Positions 26,057-34,004 of a stretch of 36,270 nucleotides of DNA are shown one piece after another. How positions within the stretch are numbered: the stretch's first letter is position 1; the number at the start of each line of letters is the position of its first letter. The translations under genes were made by a program, and so were the position numbers. Origin of the DNA: Akkermansiaceae bacterium (lineage in GTDB: Bacteria > Verrucomicrobiota > Verrucomicrobiia > Verrucomicrobiales > Akkermansiaceae); the NCBI GenBank assembly GCA_029287105.1, contig JARFRT010000374.1, positions 1-36,270 on the forward strand, in the 5' to 3' direction. The notes beneath the pieces were generated by a model. The model did no database searches, was not told where the DNA came from, and saw only the letters and a program-made list of their open reading frames with translations.

Positions 26057-26407
26057 CTATCTGCGCTGCTGTTCTTTGCGGCTCTGACAGTGGATACAGA
26101 GTGAGACGGAAGGCTTTGCCTTCAGCCGCTCGATATTGATCTCCTTGTGGCAGTCGTCGCATATGCCATAGGTGCCGGCATCAAGACGCTGCAATGCGTA
26201 TTCGATTTTTTCGAGGAGCTTACTCTCCGAGTAGCCTAACTGGTGTTCCACGACATTGTCGGCAATCTTGTCGGCCCGCTCGGTTTCATCGGCGATAACG
26301 CCGGCACCGACTCCCGTCATGACCCCGTGTCGATTGACATCCTTGAGAACGTGATTTCGCTGACCTACCAAAGATTTACGTAGTTCCTTTTTTTCGTTTG
26401 CAGTCAT
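26057..26407 (-). CDS. DksA/TraR-family C4 zinc-finger protein
   Basis: 116 residues. An N-terminal helical region (KELRKSLVGQRNHVLKDVNR ... EHQLGYSESKLLEKIEYALQ) would form the coiled coil, followed by the zinc finger CDDCHKEINIERLKAKPS...CIHCQ with four Cys. The motif YGICDDCHKEI is diagnostic. DksA-type proteins insert the coiled coil into the RNA polymerase secondary channel and, with ppGpp, adjust promoter choice. It is shorter than the 151-residue E. coli DksA and closer in size to TraR/YocK-like members; whether it acts with ppGpp cannot be told. It starts at CATTATG with no Shine-Dalgarno, divergent from the B12 riboswitch. Confidence 0.88.
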   Translation of the reverse strand: MTANEKKELRKSLVGQRNHVLKDVNRHGVMTGVGAGVIADETERADKIADNVVEHQLGYSESKLLEKIEYALQRLDAGTYGICDDCHKEINIERLKAKPSVSLCIHCQSRKEQQRR

Positions 26408-26546
26408 AATGTAGATTGGGTTACTTAATAGCGGAAAAATAACATGAATCCGGATAGTGTGCTACGCATCTTTGGCTGCTCTCTGTGCCTATATTGCTCT
26501 CCGATTTTTGTTGAATCCCTGCGTGATTTGGCCAAGTATCCGACCC

Positions 26547-26564
26547 GTCACACCAACATGTGAC
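26547..26564 (+). other. Leader hairpin just upstream of the cobalamin aptamer
   Basis: GTCACA (26547-26552) and TGTGAC (26559-26564) form a perfect 6-bp stem with loop CCAACA, ending four bases before the proposed P1 stem of the riboswitch. It may be part of the leader RNA or a protein-binding site. Confidence 0.4.
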
Positions 26565-26567
26565 ACC

Positions 26568-26713
26568 TTTCAGGACGCCCGTAGCACGGGCAGGAAATTG
26601 ATGGGGAATCCGGTGAAGTTCTTCTTTAAAACGAGACCATTCCGGAGCGGTTACGCCACTGTGAGCCTTGATCACGCCAAGTGAAAAAAGGAAGCCAGAA
26701 CGCCAGCCTGAGA
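26568..26713 (+). ncRNA. Cobalamin (vitamin B12) riboswitch
   Basis: TTTCAGG (26568-26574) pairs with CCTGAGA (26707-26713) to close P1. A side hairpin GCCCG/CGGGC is at 26577-26591. The conserved core GGGAATCCGGTGAA (from 26604), the B12-box region GCGGTTACGCCACTGTGA (26647-26664) and AGCCAGAACGCC (26693-26704) match the known cobalamin aptamer consensus. It lies 44 bases before the btuB start, in the expected sense. In the family, adenosyl- or other cobalamin binding shuts off uptake genes. A wrongly early TTG start (26668) of btuB would fall inside it. Confidence 0.93.
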
Positions 26714-26724
26714 GGTTGAGAAAA

Positions 26725-26743
26725 TTCCTGCGGATAACAGGAA
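26725..26743 (+). promoter_or_regulatory. Probable riboswitch expression-platform hairpin
   Basis: TTCCTG (26725-26730), loop CGGATAA, CAGGAA (26738-26743): a perfect 6-bp stem 14 bases before ATG 26758. Cobalamin riboswitches regulate through a kissing contact between an aptamer loop and such a hairpin; the loop CGGAT is complementary to ATCCG in the aptamer core (26608-26612), though I cannot say this pairing is used. No T run follows, so control of translation start fits better than termination. Confidence 0.55.
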
Positions 26744-26757
26744 ACCACTCAGCAACC

Positions 26758-28662
26758 ATGCAACATAGAACACCCGCACTCCATGGGAGTGCCGCCAAGT
26801 CGGCCCTGCACATTGCAGGGGCTCTCGCCTCCGTCGCAGCCATCACAGCCTTTGGCCTTCCTCCGGCCCACGCGGCAACCGGGCAAAACCCCGATGTCCT
26901 CCCGGACACGACGGTGATCGCCAACCGGGTCAAAACCGAGTTGATCAAAACCGGAAGTGCCGTCTCTGTCATCGATGTCAACGCCCTGGACCAGCAGGGC
27001 GTGCGCAACCTTGACGACGCCCTCAAGTTTGTGCCCGGCGTGATTTCCGAATCGCTTGGCGGCCAGAGGGGATCAGCATCCTCGCTCTTCTTCCGCGGCA
27101 CCAAAACCAACCACACCCATCTGGTTGTCGATGGCATGCGGGTCAGCGATGCCAATATGACCTTCGGGGGCTTTCTCGGTTCGTCGAACCTAAACGGGCT
27201 GTCACGTCTCGAGGTGCTGCGCGGCCCCCAGGGTGCCCTTTACGGCGGCGACTCGATTGGCGGCGTCATGGGGATCTACTCAACCAAGGGAAAAGGTGAC
27301 TCCAGCGGCAAACTTCGCGTCGAAGGCGGCACCTACAACACGTGGAACACCCTGCTGGCGATGCAGGGTGAGTCCGGTGATTTTGCCTACTCGCTGAACC
27401 TCGGCCATGAGCGTACTGACAACGACCTGCCGCACAATGCCTTCGAGATGTTTTCCTATGCCCTGCGTCTGGACTACGTGGTCAACCCCTGCCTGAATGT
27501 GGGTCTTACCCTGCGTGGTGCGGACACCACATTCCAGGCACCGCATTATGGCGGGCCATACAGCAGCCCGCTCGATGACGACCTCCAGTACACACTGGGC
27601 ACGGTTTTTGCCGCGTATGAGGTCAACCCGTTCTGGAGCACGAAACTCACACTTGGGATGTATGACCAGGAATACCACAGTGAAAGCCCTGTGTTCGGAT
27701 TCAATCCGGCGTCGTCCTATGGCACCGATGCCACCAAATATGCAGTCTACTGGGACAACACCCTGAAGTGGAATGATTGCCATACAACTGTCATCGGTGC
27801 TGTTTACGAGAACTCTGACTTTTCCTATCAGAGTGATTATTACGGCATCACCGGTGACGCGCGGACACGTGACCAGTATGGTTTTTACCTGAACCACATC
27901 TGGGATGTGACTGAGGACTTCAACATCACCGGAGGCGCGCGCTGGGAGGATTATGACGACTATGGCAATGAGGTTACCTGGCGTGCCTCGAGTGCCTACA
28001 CGGTGAGCCAAACCGACACCACCATCCGTGCCAGCATTGGCAGAGGTTTTCGCCCACCATCGTTTGTCGATCTCTATGGCTTTGGCGGGCAGGCACCCAG
28101 CCCGGGCCTTGGCGCGGAAACAGCGCTCGGGTGGGACCTCGGTATCGAGCAGTCGTTGTGCGCCGGCCAGTACACACTCGGCCTGACCTACTTCGAAAAC
28201 CGCATCGAAGACGCCATCACCTTCGTCCCCCAGCCCTATCCGACCCCTGGCTACAACACCAATGCCGGCGGGGTGACCAAAACCAACGGCATCGAGGCGT
28301 CGGCCGAAGCGAATTTCCTGCAGGACCGCCTCGGCGTCCGTCTGTCCTACACATGGCTTGACCGCGCCTTGGCCGAGATGCCCGAGCATTCACTGGGCCT
28401 GCGTATCCACGGCAAAATATCGGACAAGTTAGACATGGCCCTGACTGCCACATATCTGGATGAGCGTGCGTTTTTTGGCGATGAAGTTGACGCCTACGTC
28501 CTGGTCAATCTTTCCAGCAACTACCGGATCAATGATACCGTGACACTCAATTTGCGTGTCGAGAACCTCTTTGACGAGGACTATGAGTTCGCCCGGGGGT
28601 CGGGCGATGTTTACCCGGGCCGCGGTCGTGGCGTTATTGCCGGTTGTACGATCCAGTGGTAA
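26758..28662 (+). CDS. btuB: TonB-dependent outer-membrane cobalamin receptor BtuB
   Basis: 634 residues from ATG 26758. The signal peptide ends AHA (37-39). The Ton box PDTTVIANR (49-57) closely resembles that of E. coli BtuB. Plug domain: VSVIDVNALDQQGVRNLDDA, LFFRGTKTNHTHLVVDGMRV, SRLEVLRGPQGALYGGDSIGG. A large beta-barrel follows (GRGFRPPSFVDLYG, then NLRVENLFDEDYEFARGSGD) and ends in TIQW, an aromatic C terminus. It takes up cobalamin using TonB energy across the outer membrane. The riboswitch upstream and btuFDC downstream make B12 the likely substrate. TonB itself is not in the window. Confidence 0.92.
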   Translation: MQHRTPALHGSAAKSALHIAGALASVAAITAFGLPPAHAATGQNPDVLPDTTVIANRVKTELIKTGSAVSVIDVNALDQQGVRNLDDALKFVPGVISESLGGQRGSASSLFFRGTKTNHTHLVVDGMRVSDANMTFGGFLGSSNLNGLSRLEVLRGPQGALYGGDSIGGVMGIYSTKGKGDSSGKLRVEGGTYNTWNTLLAMQGESGDFAYSLNLGHERTDNDLPHNAFEMFSYALRLDYVVNPCLNVGLTLRGADTTFQAPHYGGPYSSPLDDDLQYTLGTVFAAYEVNPFWSTKLTLGMYDQEYHSESPVFGFNPASSYGTDATKYAVYWDNTLKWNDCHTTVIGAVYENSDFSYQSDYYGITGDARTRDQYGFYLNHIWDVTEDFNITGGARWEDYDDYGNEVTWRASSAYTVSQTDTTIRASIGRGFRPPSFVDLYGFGGQAPSPGLGAETALGWDLGIEQSLCAGQYTLGLTYFENRIEDAITFVPQPYPTPGYNTNAGGVTKTNGIEASAEANFLQDRLGVRLSYTWLDRALAEMPEHSLGLRIHGKISDKLDMALTATYLDERAFFGDEVDAYVLVNLSSNYRINDTVTLNLRVENLFDEDYEFARGSGDVYPGRGRGVIAGCTIQW

Positions 28663-28682
28663 CAAATCGCTGCTGGATTGAC

Positions 28683-28718
28683 GCCCCCTATTAGCCTTAC
28701 ATGATCACTACAGGGGGC
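28683..28718 (+). other. Intercistronic hairpin between btuB and btuF
   Basis: GCCCCCT (28683-28689) and AGGGGGC (28712-28718) pair perfectly over a 22-base loop, about 20 bases after the btuB stop. No T run follows. It could slow or process the transcript between receptor and transporter genes. Confidence 0.4.
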
Positions 28719-28748
28719 TCAACTTACCTCCCCGCCCACTGACCCATC

Positions 28749-29705
28749 ATGCCCGCCGTCCGACCATCCCCCCAGAAATCGCCCCAAAGATCCACACGAG
28801 CCATGCTGCTCGCTGTGGCTGTCGCGCTCAGTTTTATCGGCTGCCATTACGCGCGTCTGTGGGTCCAACCCATGGCCGCCGCCGCCGAGTTCAGCAAAGA
28901 TCAGCCCGGCCATTACCACCGCGTCATCGGACTCTCCCCGAGCATTGTGGAGGTCATCTACCAGCTCGGCCTCCACGACCGGCTCGTCGGGGTTTCCCGA
29001 TTCTGTTACCACCCACCGGAAGCCCAACAAAAAACCGTTGTCGGCGGCTACGTTGATCTCGACTACGAAGCTGTGCTCGGTCTCAAGCCTGACTGTGTCA
29101 TCCTCTTGGAAGAGCAAAAAACCCTTGCGACCAAGCTCAACGCAATGGGGATCCACACCGTCATCCTCGATCATGCCAGCACTCAGGGAGTGATAGATTC
29201 GATCTCCATTTTGGGCAAAGCATTTGCAAAAGAACCACTAGCCGATCAAATCGTGCAAACGATGAATGATCGGGTGAGCGCGCTCACCCAAAAGGCCCGC
29301 AGTACAAAAAACAGACCACGCATCCTTGTCTGTATCGAACGTGATACCAACTCAGCATTTCCCGACCGGGTCATCGCGGCAGGCAACAAGGGAGTTCATC
29401 AGGAGTATATCAATCTGGTTAATGGTGTGAATGCCTACCAGGGCCCTGTCGCCTACCCCCTGCTGTCGCGTGAAAAGCTCATCCACCTCGATCCGGATAT
29501 CATCATCGACCTCATCCGGGAGGATGTCTGGAAGACAAAAGGCCGCGACACACTCCTGCGCCAATGGCAGGCCTATGGGGAATTGCGGGCGGTAAAAAAC
29601 AAACGCCTTGTATTCCTCCACGAACACAAACATATGATTCCCGGACCACGATTCATCGACACCTTGGAAATTTTTGCGCAAGCTGCCGCAATCACCCATG
29701 AATGA
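28749..29705 (+). CDS. btuF: Cobalamin ABC transporter substrate-binding protein BtuF-like
   Basis: 318 residues. N-terminal hydrophobic stretch AMLLAVAVALSFIGC with a lipobox-like end (FIGC), so a lipoprotein or anchored form is possible. Class-III (PBP2-type) fold signals: RVIGLSPSIVEVIYQLGLHD, GVSRFCYHPPEAQ, GGYVDLDYEAVLGLKPDCVI, then a helix and PRILVCIERD, and LLSREKLIHLDPDIIIDL. It captures B12 in the periplasm and delivers it to BtuCD. The fold is shared with siderophore-binding proteins, so substrate rests on the riboswitch and BtuB. It overlaps the ATPase gene by 8 bases. Confidence 0.88.
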   Translation: MPAVRPSPQKSPQRSTRAMLLAVAVALSFIGCHYARLWVQPMAAAAEFSKDQPGHYHRVIGLSPSIVEVIYQLGLHDRLVGVSRFCYHPPEAQQKTVVGGYVDLDYEAVLGLKPDCVILLEEQKTLATKLNAMGIHTVILDHASTQGVIDSISILGKAFAKEPLADQIVQTMNDRVSALTQKARSTKNRPRILVCIERDTNSAFPDRVIAAGNKGVHQEYINLVNGVNAYQGPVAYPLLSREKLIHLDPDIIIDLIREDVWKTKGRDTLLRQWQAYGELRAVKNKRLVFLHEHKHMIPGPRFIDTLEIFAQAAAITHE

Positions 29706-30510
29706 TAGCCGCGACATCGCCATTGAGATTAACGAACTCAGCCTGAGCATCGGCCAACGCCGGCTGCTCGATGGCGTGACCCTGCATGCCGAGGCGGGTG
29801 AACGAATCGCCATTGTAGGTCCCAATGGGGCTGGAAAAACAACACTGCTCCGCCTTCTGCTAGGACTTATTCCAAGCGAACGGGGCCGGATCAAACTCGG
29901 AGGCAGCGCATTGACATCCCTGTCCCGGCGGGAAGTTGCGCGGCTGATTGGATATGTCCCGCAGCAGCTCGCGGACGACATCCCCTTTACCGTGATCGAA
30001 TTCATCGTGATGAGCCGCTATGCCCACGCACAGAGCGGGGGGATCATCCCGCGGGACCGCGAGGGTGAGAAGATCGCGAGGCAATCCACCGAGCGCGTAG
30101 GCATCCGGCATCTGGAGAACCAGACCATGGCCACCCTCAGCGGCGGCGAACGGCAGAAGGTCAACATTGCCGCCGCCCTTGCCCAGCAGACACCCATCCT
30201 CGTCCTCGACGAACCGTCGGCTCACCTCGACCCGAAACAGCGCGAATCGATCCAGCGCCTGCTCAGTGAGATCGGGCGCAAAAGCAACACCACGGTGCTC
30301 ACCGTCACCCATGACCTGAACTGGGCGGCCATGGACTTCGACCGCATCATCGGCATGGCTCACGGCAGGGTGCTTGCCGACGACACCCCCTCCCGGGTGG
30401 TCACCCCGGAGAACCTCCTCGCCATCTTCGATGCCAACTGGACCATCCAAGCTCATCCACAAAGTGGCTGCCCGATGGTCCTGCCCACCCACCACACCCC
30501 TGCCCGCTAG
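29698..30510 (+). CDS. btuD: Cobalamin ABC transporter ATPase BtuD-like
   Basis: 270 residues from ATG 29698, which overlaps the btuF stop; a non-ATG start at 29674 is less likely. Walker A GPNGAGKTT, Q-loop in IGYVPQQLADDIPFTV, signature LSGGERQKVNIAAAL, Walker B ILVLDEPSAHLD, and switch His in LTVTHDLNWAAMDFD. Matches the FecE/BtuD branch used for B12 and iron-chelate import. It drives transport through the permease encoded 15 bases downstream. Confidence 0.92.
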   Translation: MNDSRDIAIEINELSLSIGQRRLLDGVTLHAEAGERIAIVGPNGAGKTTLLRLLLGLIPSERGRIKLGGSALTSLSRREVARLIGYVPQQLADDIPFTVIEFIVMSRYAHAQSGGIIPRDREGEKIARQSTERVGIRHLENQTMATLSGGERQKVNIAAALAQQTPILVLDEPSAHLDPKQRESIQRLLSEIGRKSNTTVLTVTHDLNWAAMDFDRIIGMAHGRVLADDTPSRVVTPENLLAIFDANWTIQAHPQSGCPMVLPTHHTPAR

Positions 30511-30525
30511 GACCCGCCAGCTTCC

Positions 30526-31524
30526 ATGGTTTCCTCACCTCGAAAATTCATTCTCTTCATCCTCCTGCCGCTTGCCGTCATGACCTTGATGGTGATGCCA
30601 TGGATCGGGCAACATCTGCCGGGCTGGGATGTTCTTTTCAGACCTGGTGCTGAAGATCTCGATGCGATCATCTTCTGGAAAATACGTGTCCCACGTGTTC
30701 TGTTAGCCATGTTTGCAGGTATGGGTCTCTCGCTCGGTGGGGTTGTCTTCCAAGCCATTTTCCGGAACCCCTTGGCGACGCCATTTACGCTTGGTGTGGC
30801 CGGCGGCGCGTCACTGGGTGTGACCTTGGCCATTTTTCTCGGACTTAACCTGACCATCCTCGGCGTCTCCGGCGTCTCTCTCGCTGCGCTGGTGGGGGCC
30901 ATGGGATCGATCACGATCGTCTATGGTATTGCGCGCGCCACGAGCAACGTCTCGCCCAATACGATGCTCCTGGGAGGCGTGGCCATCAGCTTTTTCTTCT
31001 CCAGCCTGATCCTCTTGCTGCAGTATCTCGGCGACATGAGTGATTCCTTCCGTATCATCCACTGGTTGATGGGAGATCTGAGTCGGGCCAGCGCCGAAGC
31101 CATTTTCCAGATTCTCCCCTTTATTGTCAGCGGCATTCTGATCACGGGATTTCTTTACCGCGAACTCAATCTGCTATCCATCCATGACGACCTGGCGGGC
31201 AGTTGTGGTCTGCATGTTGAAAAGATGCGGATCATTCTCTTTCTCGCCGTCTCGCTGATGATTGCCGGTATTGTCACCGTCTGCGGGCCGATCGGATTTG
31301 TCGGCATCATGGCGCCTCATATTTGCCGTCTCATCGTCGGTGCCAATCACCGCAATCTGATCCCCGCGGCGATTCTCTTTGGCGGTGTTTTCCTCACCCT
31401 CTGCGACACCCTGGCCCGGACCATCGCCACCTCTGCCGAAGTCCCGGTAGGGATCATCACCGCGATCCTCGGCGGCCCGTTTTTCCTCTGGCTTTTGTTT
31501 AAAAAAGCACGTAGTCACGGCTGA
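30526..31524 (+). CDS. btuC: Cobalamin ABC transporter permease BtuC-like (FecCD family)
   Basis: 332 residues with about ten membrane helices. Family motifs: RVPRVLLAMFAGMGLSLGGVVFQAIFRNPLATP near residues 48-80, GGVAISFFFSSLILLLQY, and GPIGFVGIMAPHICRLIVGANHR, the cytoplasmic gate/coupling region. It forms the dimeric channel of the B12 importer. Last gene of the btu operon: the gap to the next gene is 109 bases, with a possible promoter for it. Confidence 0.92.
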   Translation: MVSSPRKFILFILLPLAVMTLMVMPWIGQHLPGWDVLFRPGAEDLDAIIFWKIRVPRVLLAMFAGMGLSLGGVVFQAIFRNPLATPFTLGVAGGASLGVTLAIFLGLNLTILGVSGVSLAALVGAMGSITIVYGIARATSNVSPNTMLLGGVAISFFFSSLILLLQYLGDMSDSFRIIHWLMGDLSRASAEAIFQILPFIVSGILITGFLYRELNLLSIHDDLAGSCGLHVEKMRIILFLAVSLMIAGIVTVCGPIGFVGIMAPHICRLIVGANHRNLIPAAILFGGVFLTLCDTLARTIATSAEVPVGIITAILGGPFFLWLLFKKARSHG

Positions 31525-31633
31525 GCGCCCACGGACCACCCGAACGGCGCCCGGATCCGCCCGCCTCCTGAAATAATGCGCGCTTTTTCGCCTCATCTGG
31601 TGTTTACTTCACGAGTATAAGCCCTTCCCAACC

Positions 31634-33241
31634 ATGCCCCGTAAATCCCGCCTTCAACTCATTTTCCCTGCCTTGTTTCTCATCGCAGTGATGGCGGGGT
31701 ATTTCCTGACGCGCACGGCCGACCCGGCCAAGGAAGTGCCCCGGGCCTCCCCCAAGCCCGCAAGCCAAGCCCGGCAATCGACGCTGCCCGCCAACCCGGC
31801 TCTGACACGCACGGCTCGCCGGGCCAACGCCGACCCCGATCGCGACGCCCCCCCGTTCGCGATTGCCAACGAACGTATTGCCCGCTTCAACGACGACGCC
31901 TCCTACCGCAAATTCCTCGCCGGTCTTAGCGGCCGCGGGCTGCGGTTATTGGGAAAATCAGACCGGCTGCGGGCGGTCCGGTTCGGATGGGGTGATGATT
32001 TCGACCCAAGCGACCTGGACGATGCCGGGCTAGGTTACAACTACATCGTCACCATCCCCGCGCCCCCCGATGCCGGGGCGCAGGCGGGTGCTGTCGGCTT
32101 TGGCCGGAACGCCCTGGCCTGGCTAGGGGTCGGGCAGGATAACTCGGCATGGGGCAAGGGCGTGACCGTGGCGCTGCTGGATTCCGGAGTGAACGACCAT
32201 ACCGCGCTGAACGGCGGCAACGGCAAGGTCACCGCCATCACGCTCACCGAGCTTGGCGCCGGGGGTGTTCAGCTCGGGCACGGAACCGCGGTGGCATCGA
32301 TCATTTCAGGCGACCATCCACTCACGCCCGGGGTGGCTCCGGCCTCCGATCTGCTCTCGATCCGGATCACCGATGCGGAAGGCACCTCCAATTCCTTTAC
32401 CCTGGCCGAGGGTATCCTGCGGGCCGCCGACTCGGGTGTGGACATCATCAATATTTCCATGGGCTCCTACGGAAACAGTTCGCTTGTCGCGGATGCGGTG
32501 AAGTATGCGCAGGAAAAGGGGGTGGTGATCGTGGCATCCTCGGGTAACGGGGGCTTGGCGGCCCTCGCCTACCCAGCCGCCTATGAAGGCGTGATCGCCG
32601 TGGGTGCCGTGGAAGGAACCGGCGAGCATCTTGATTTTTCCAACCGAGGTGACGGGCTCGACATCTCGGCACCCGGGTTTCAGATCAATGCCGCATGGGG
32701 GGAAGAATTGCTGACCTCCTTTTCGGGAACCTCGGCCAGTGCGCCGTTTATCAGCGGGGCGATTGCCGCGGCCATGTCTGAAAACCCGCACATGACCGCC
32801 CGGCAAGCGGCCGACCTTGTCCTGGGGGTAGCCAATGACGCCGGCTACCCTGGTGATGACCCCGTCTACGGCAGCGGCATCCTCGCTTTGGACCGTGTGA
32901 TGGAACACGGGACCCCTGGGATTTATGACGTCGCCATTGCCAGTCAGGTTCTGATTCCCGCCGACGCCGCGACATCCCTGCCCCAGGTCCTGGTGACCGT
33001 GCAGAACCAGGGCACGGAAACCGTCATCAACAGCCCGGTAAGCATCGTCAGCCCCAGTGGCACCCAAACCGTCAATATCAGCAGCCTGGCACCGGGGCAG
33101 ATTCACACCATCCGCGTGCCCGTGGCGCTTCCTGCCAACGGTGATCCGATCACGATCAACGCCTCGGTGCAAAGCACGGAGGGCGACAAGGACGCCAGCA
33201 ATAACAGCCGAAGTGACAGCTTCGCCCAAGAGCAACCGTAA
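31634..33241 (+). CDS. Exported subtilisin-like (S8) serine protease with C-terminal CARDB-like domain
   Basis: 535 residues. N-terminal signal or anchor helix (LIFPALFLIAVMAGYFL), then a Pro/Ala-rich stretch and a propeptide-like region to ~150. Catalytic triad: D183 (VALLDSGVN), H216 (GHGTAVASIISG), S367 (SGTSASAPFISGA); oxyanion Asn in SSGNGG. All intact, so active proteolysis is expected. The C-terminal ~100 residues (YDVAIASQVLIPADAATSLP ... VTVQNQGTETV) look like a CARDB/immunoglobulin-type domain for surface or substrate binding. Probably periplasmic or secreted; substrate unknown. It is a separate unit from the btu operon. Confidence 0.9.
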   Translation: MPRKSRLQLIFPALFLIAVMAGYFLTRTADPAKEVPRASPKPASQARQSTLPANPALTRTARRANADPDRDAPPFAIANERIARFNDDASYRKFLAGLSGRGLRLLGKSDRLRAVRFGWGDDFDPSDLDDAGLGYNYIVTIPAPPDAGAQAGAVGFGRNALAWLGVGQDNSAWGKGVTVALLDSGVNDHTALNGGNGKVTAITLTELGAGGVQLGHGTAVASIISGDHPLTPGVAPASDLLSIRITDAEGTSNSFTLAEGILRAADSGVDIINISMGSYGNSSLVADAVKYAQEKGVVIVASSGNGGLAALAYPAAYEGVIAVGAVEGTGEHLDFSNRGDGLDISAPGFQINAAWGEELLTSFSGTSASAPFISGAIAAAMSENPHMTARQAADLVLGVANDAGYPGDDPVYGSGILALDRVMEHGTPGIYDVAIASQVLIPADAATSLPQVLVTVQNQGTETVINSPVSIVSPSGTQTVNISSLAPGQIHTIRVPVALPANGDPITINASVQSTEGDKDASNNSRSDSFAQEQP

Positions 33242-33300
33242 GAAAAGCCCCCCTTCCCGAATCCGCCGCAGCGGGAGCAAACCGCTTTTCGGCAGCCAAA

Positions 33301-33334
33301 AAAACGGCACCATACCGGGGTATGGTGCCGTTTT
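33301..33334. terminator. Bidirectional rho-independent terminator between the protease and rpsD
   Basis: Two perfect 15-bp arms (33301-33315 and 33320-33334) flank the loop CGGG, with TTTT at one end and a run of A on the other, giving T runs on both strands. It serves the convergent protease and ribosomal-protein operon and is the strongest terminator in the window. Confidence 0.92.
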
Positions 33335-33355
33335 GAAAAAGAGAATTTACGTCGT

Positions 33356-33967
33356 TTAACGCGAGTAGAGTTCCACCACAAGCTGCACGTTGACTTGGTG
33401 ATCGAAGTCATCGTTTTCAGGAACGCGGTTGATCTTGCCCTTCATGTCAGCACGGTCAAGGGTGAGCCATTCTTTCGATGGTACCGCTTGGGTGAGATCC
33501 ATGTAGCGCAGGCCGAGCTGCTGTGAGCTTGGTTTGTCCTGCACCGTGACGGTGTCACCGGGCTTGCATTGGAAACTCGGGATATCGACACGTTTTCCGT
33601 TCACTTCAATGTGGCCGTGATTGACCATTTGACGTGCTGCGGAACGCGTGTTGCCAAGGCCGAGGCGATAGCAAACGTTGTCGAGACGAAGTTCAAGCAG
33701 CTGACAAAGCACCTCGCCGGTAATTCCGCGGCGACGGCTTGCCTCCGCGTAATAGAGGCGGAATTGCTTCTCCAGGACGCCAAACTGGAAACGAAGCTTC
33801 TGCTTCTCTCCGAGGGCGACTGCGTAATCCGACTTCTTCCGACGTCCGGCGCGCACACCGTGCTGGCCGGGAGGGAAGGAACGACGTTCAAGCGCTTTGG
33901 AAGGTCCGAATAGGGCGACGCCGAAACGGCGGCTGATTTTATCTTTGGGGCCAGTGTAACGAGCCAT
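33356..33967 (-). CDS. rpsD: 30S ribosomal protein S4
   Basis: 203 residues, normal length. ARYTGPKDKISRRFG at the N terminus, FPPGQHGVRAGRRKKSDYAV, and the S4 RNA-binding motif RLDNVCYRLGLGNTRSAARQMVNHGHIEVNGKRVDIPS (split here in words only). It binds 16S rRNA early in 30S assembly and in many bacteria represses its own operon. It lacks the four N-terminal Cys of zinc-binding S4 forms. It starts after an AT-rich leader without Shine-Dalgarno, 37 bases after rpsK, and is closed by the strong terminator, so rpoA does not follow. Confidence 0.97.
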   Translation of the reverse strand: MARYTGPKDKISRRFGVALFGPSKALERRSFPPGQHGVRAGRRKKSDYAVALGEKQKLRFQFGVLEKQFRLYYAEASRRRGITGEVLCQLLELRLDNVCYRLGLGNTRSAARQMVNHGHIEVNGKRVDIPSFQCKPGDTVTVQDKPSSQQLGLRYMDLTQAVPSKEWLTLDRADMKGKINRVPENDDFDHQVNVQLVVELYSR

Positions 33968-34004
33968 AATATAAGTAAGTTAAAGAGTTGAAAATAATGG
34001 TTAA

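Noticed and set aside
26668..26757. Earlier non-ATG start for btuB
   Set aside because: It lies inside the conserved core of the cobalamin riboswitch; the signal peptide starts properly at ATG 26758.
26421..27155. 244-codon minus-strand open frame over the riboswitch and start of btuB
   Set aside because: It lies opposite a clear aptamer and receptor gene and its translation resembles no family; a shadow of high-GC coding DNA.
27280..28389. 369-codon minus-strand open frame opposite btuB
   Set aside because: The btuB frame has plug and barrel motifs; the reverse product is low-quality shadow sequence.
32306..33313. 335-codon minus-strand open frame opposite the protease gene
   Set aside because: The protease triad is on the plus strand and the reverse frame crosses toward the terminator with no motif.
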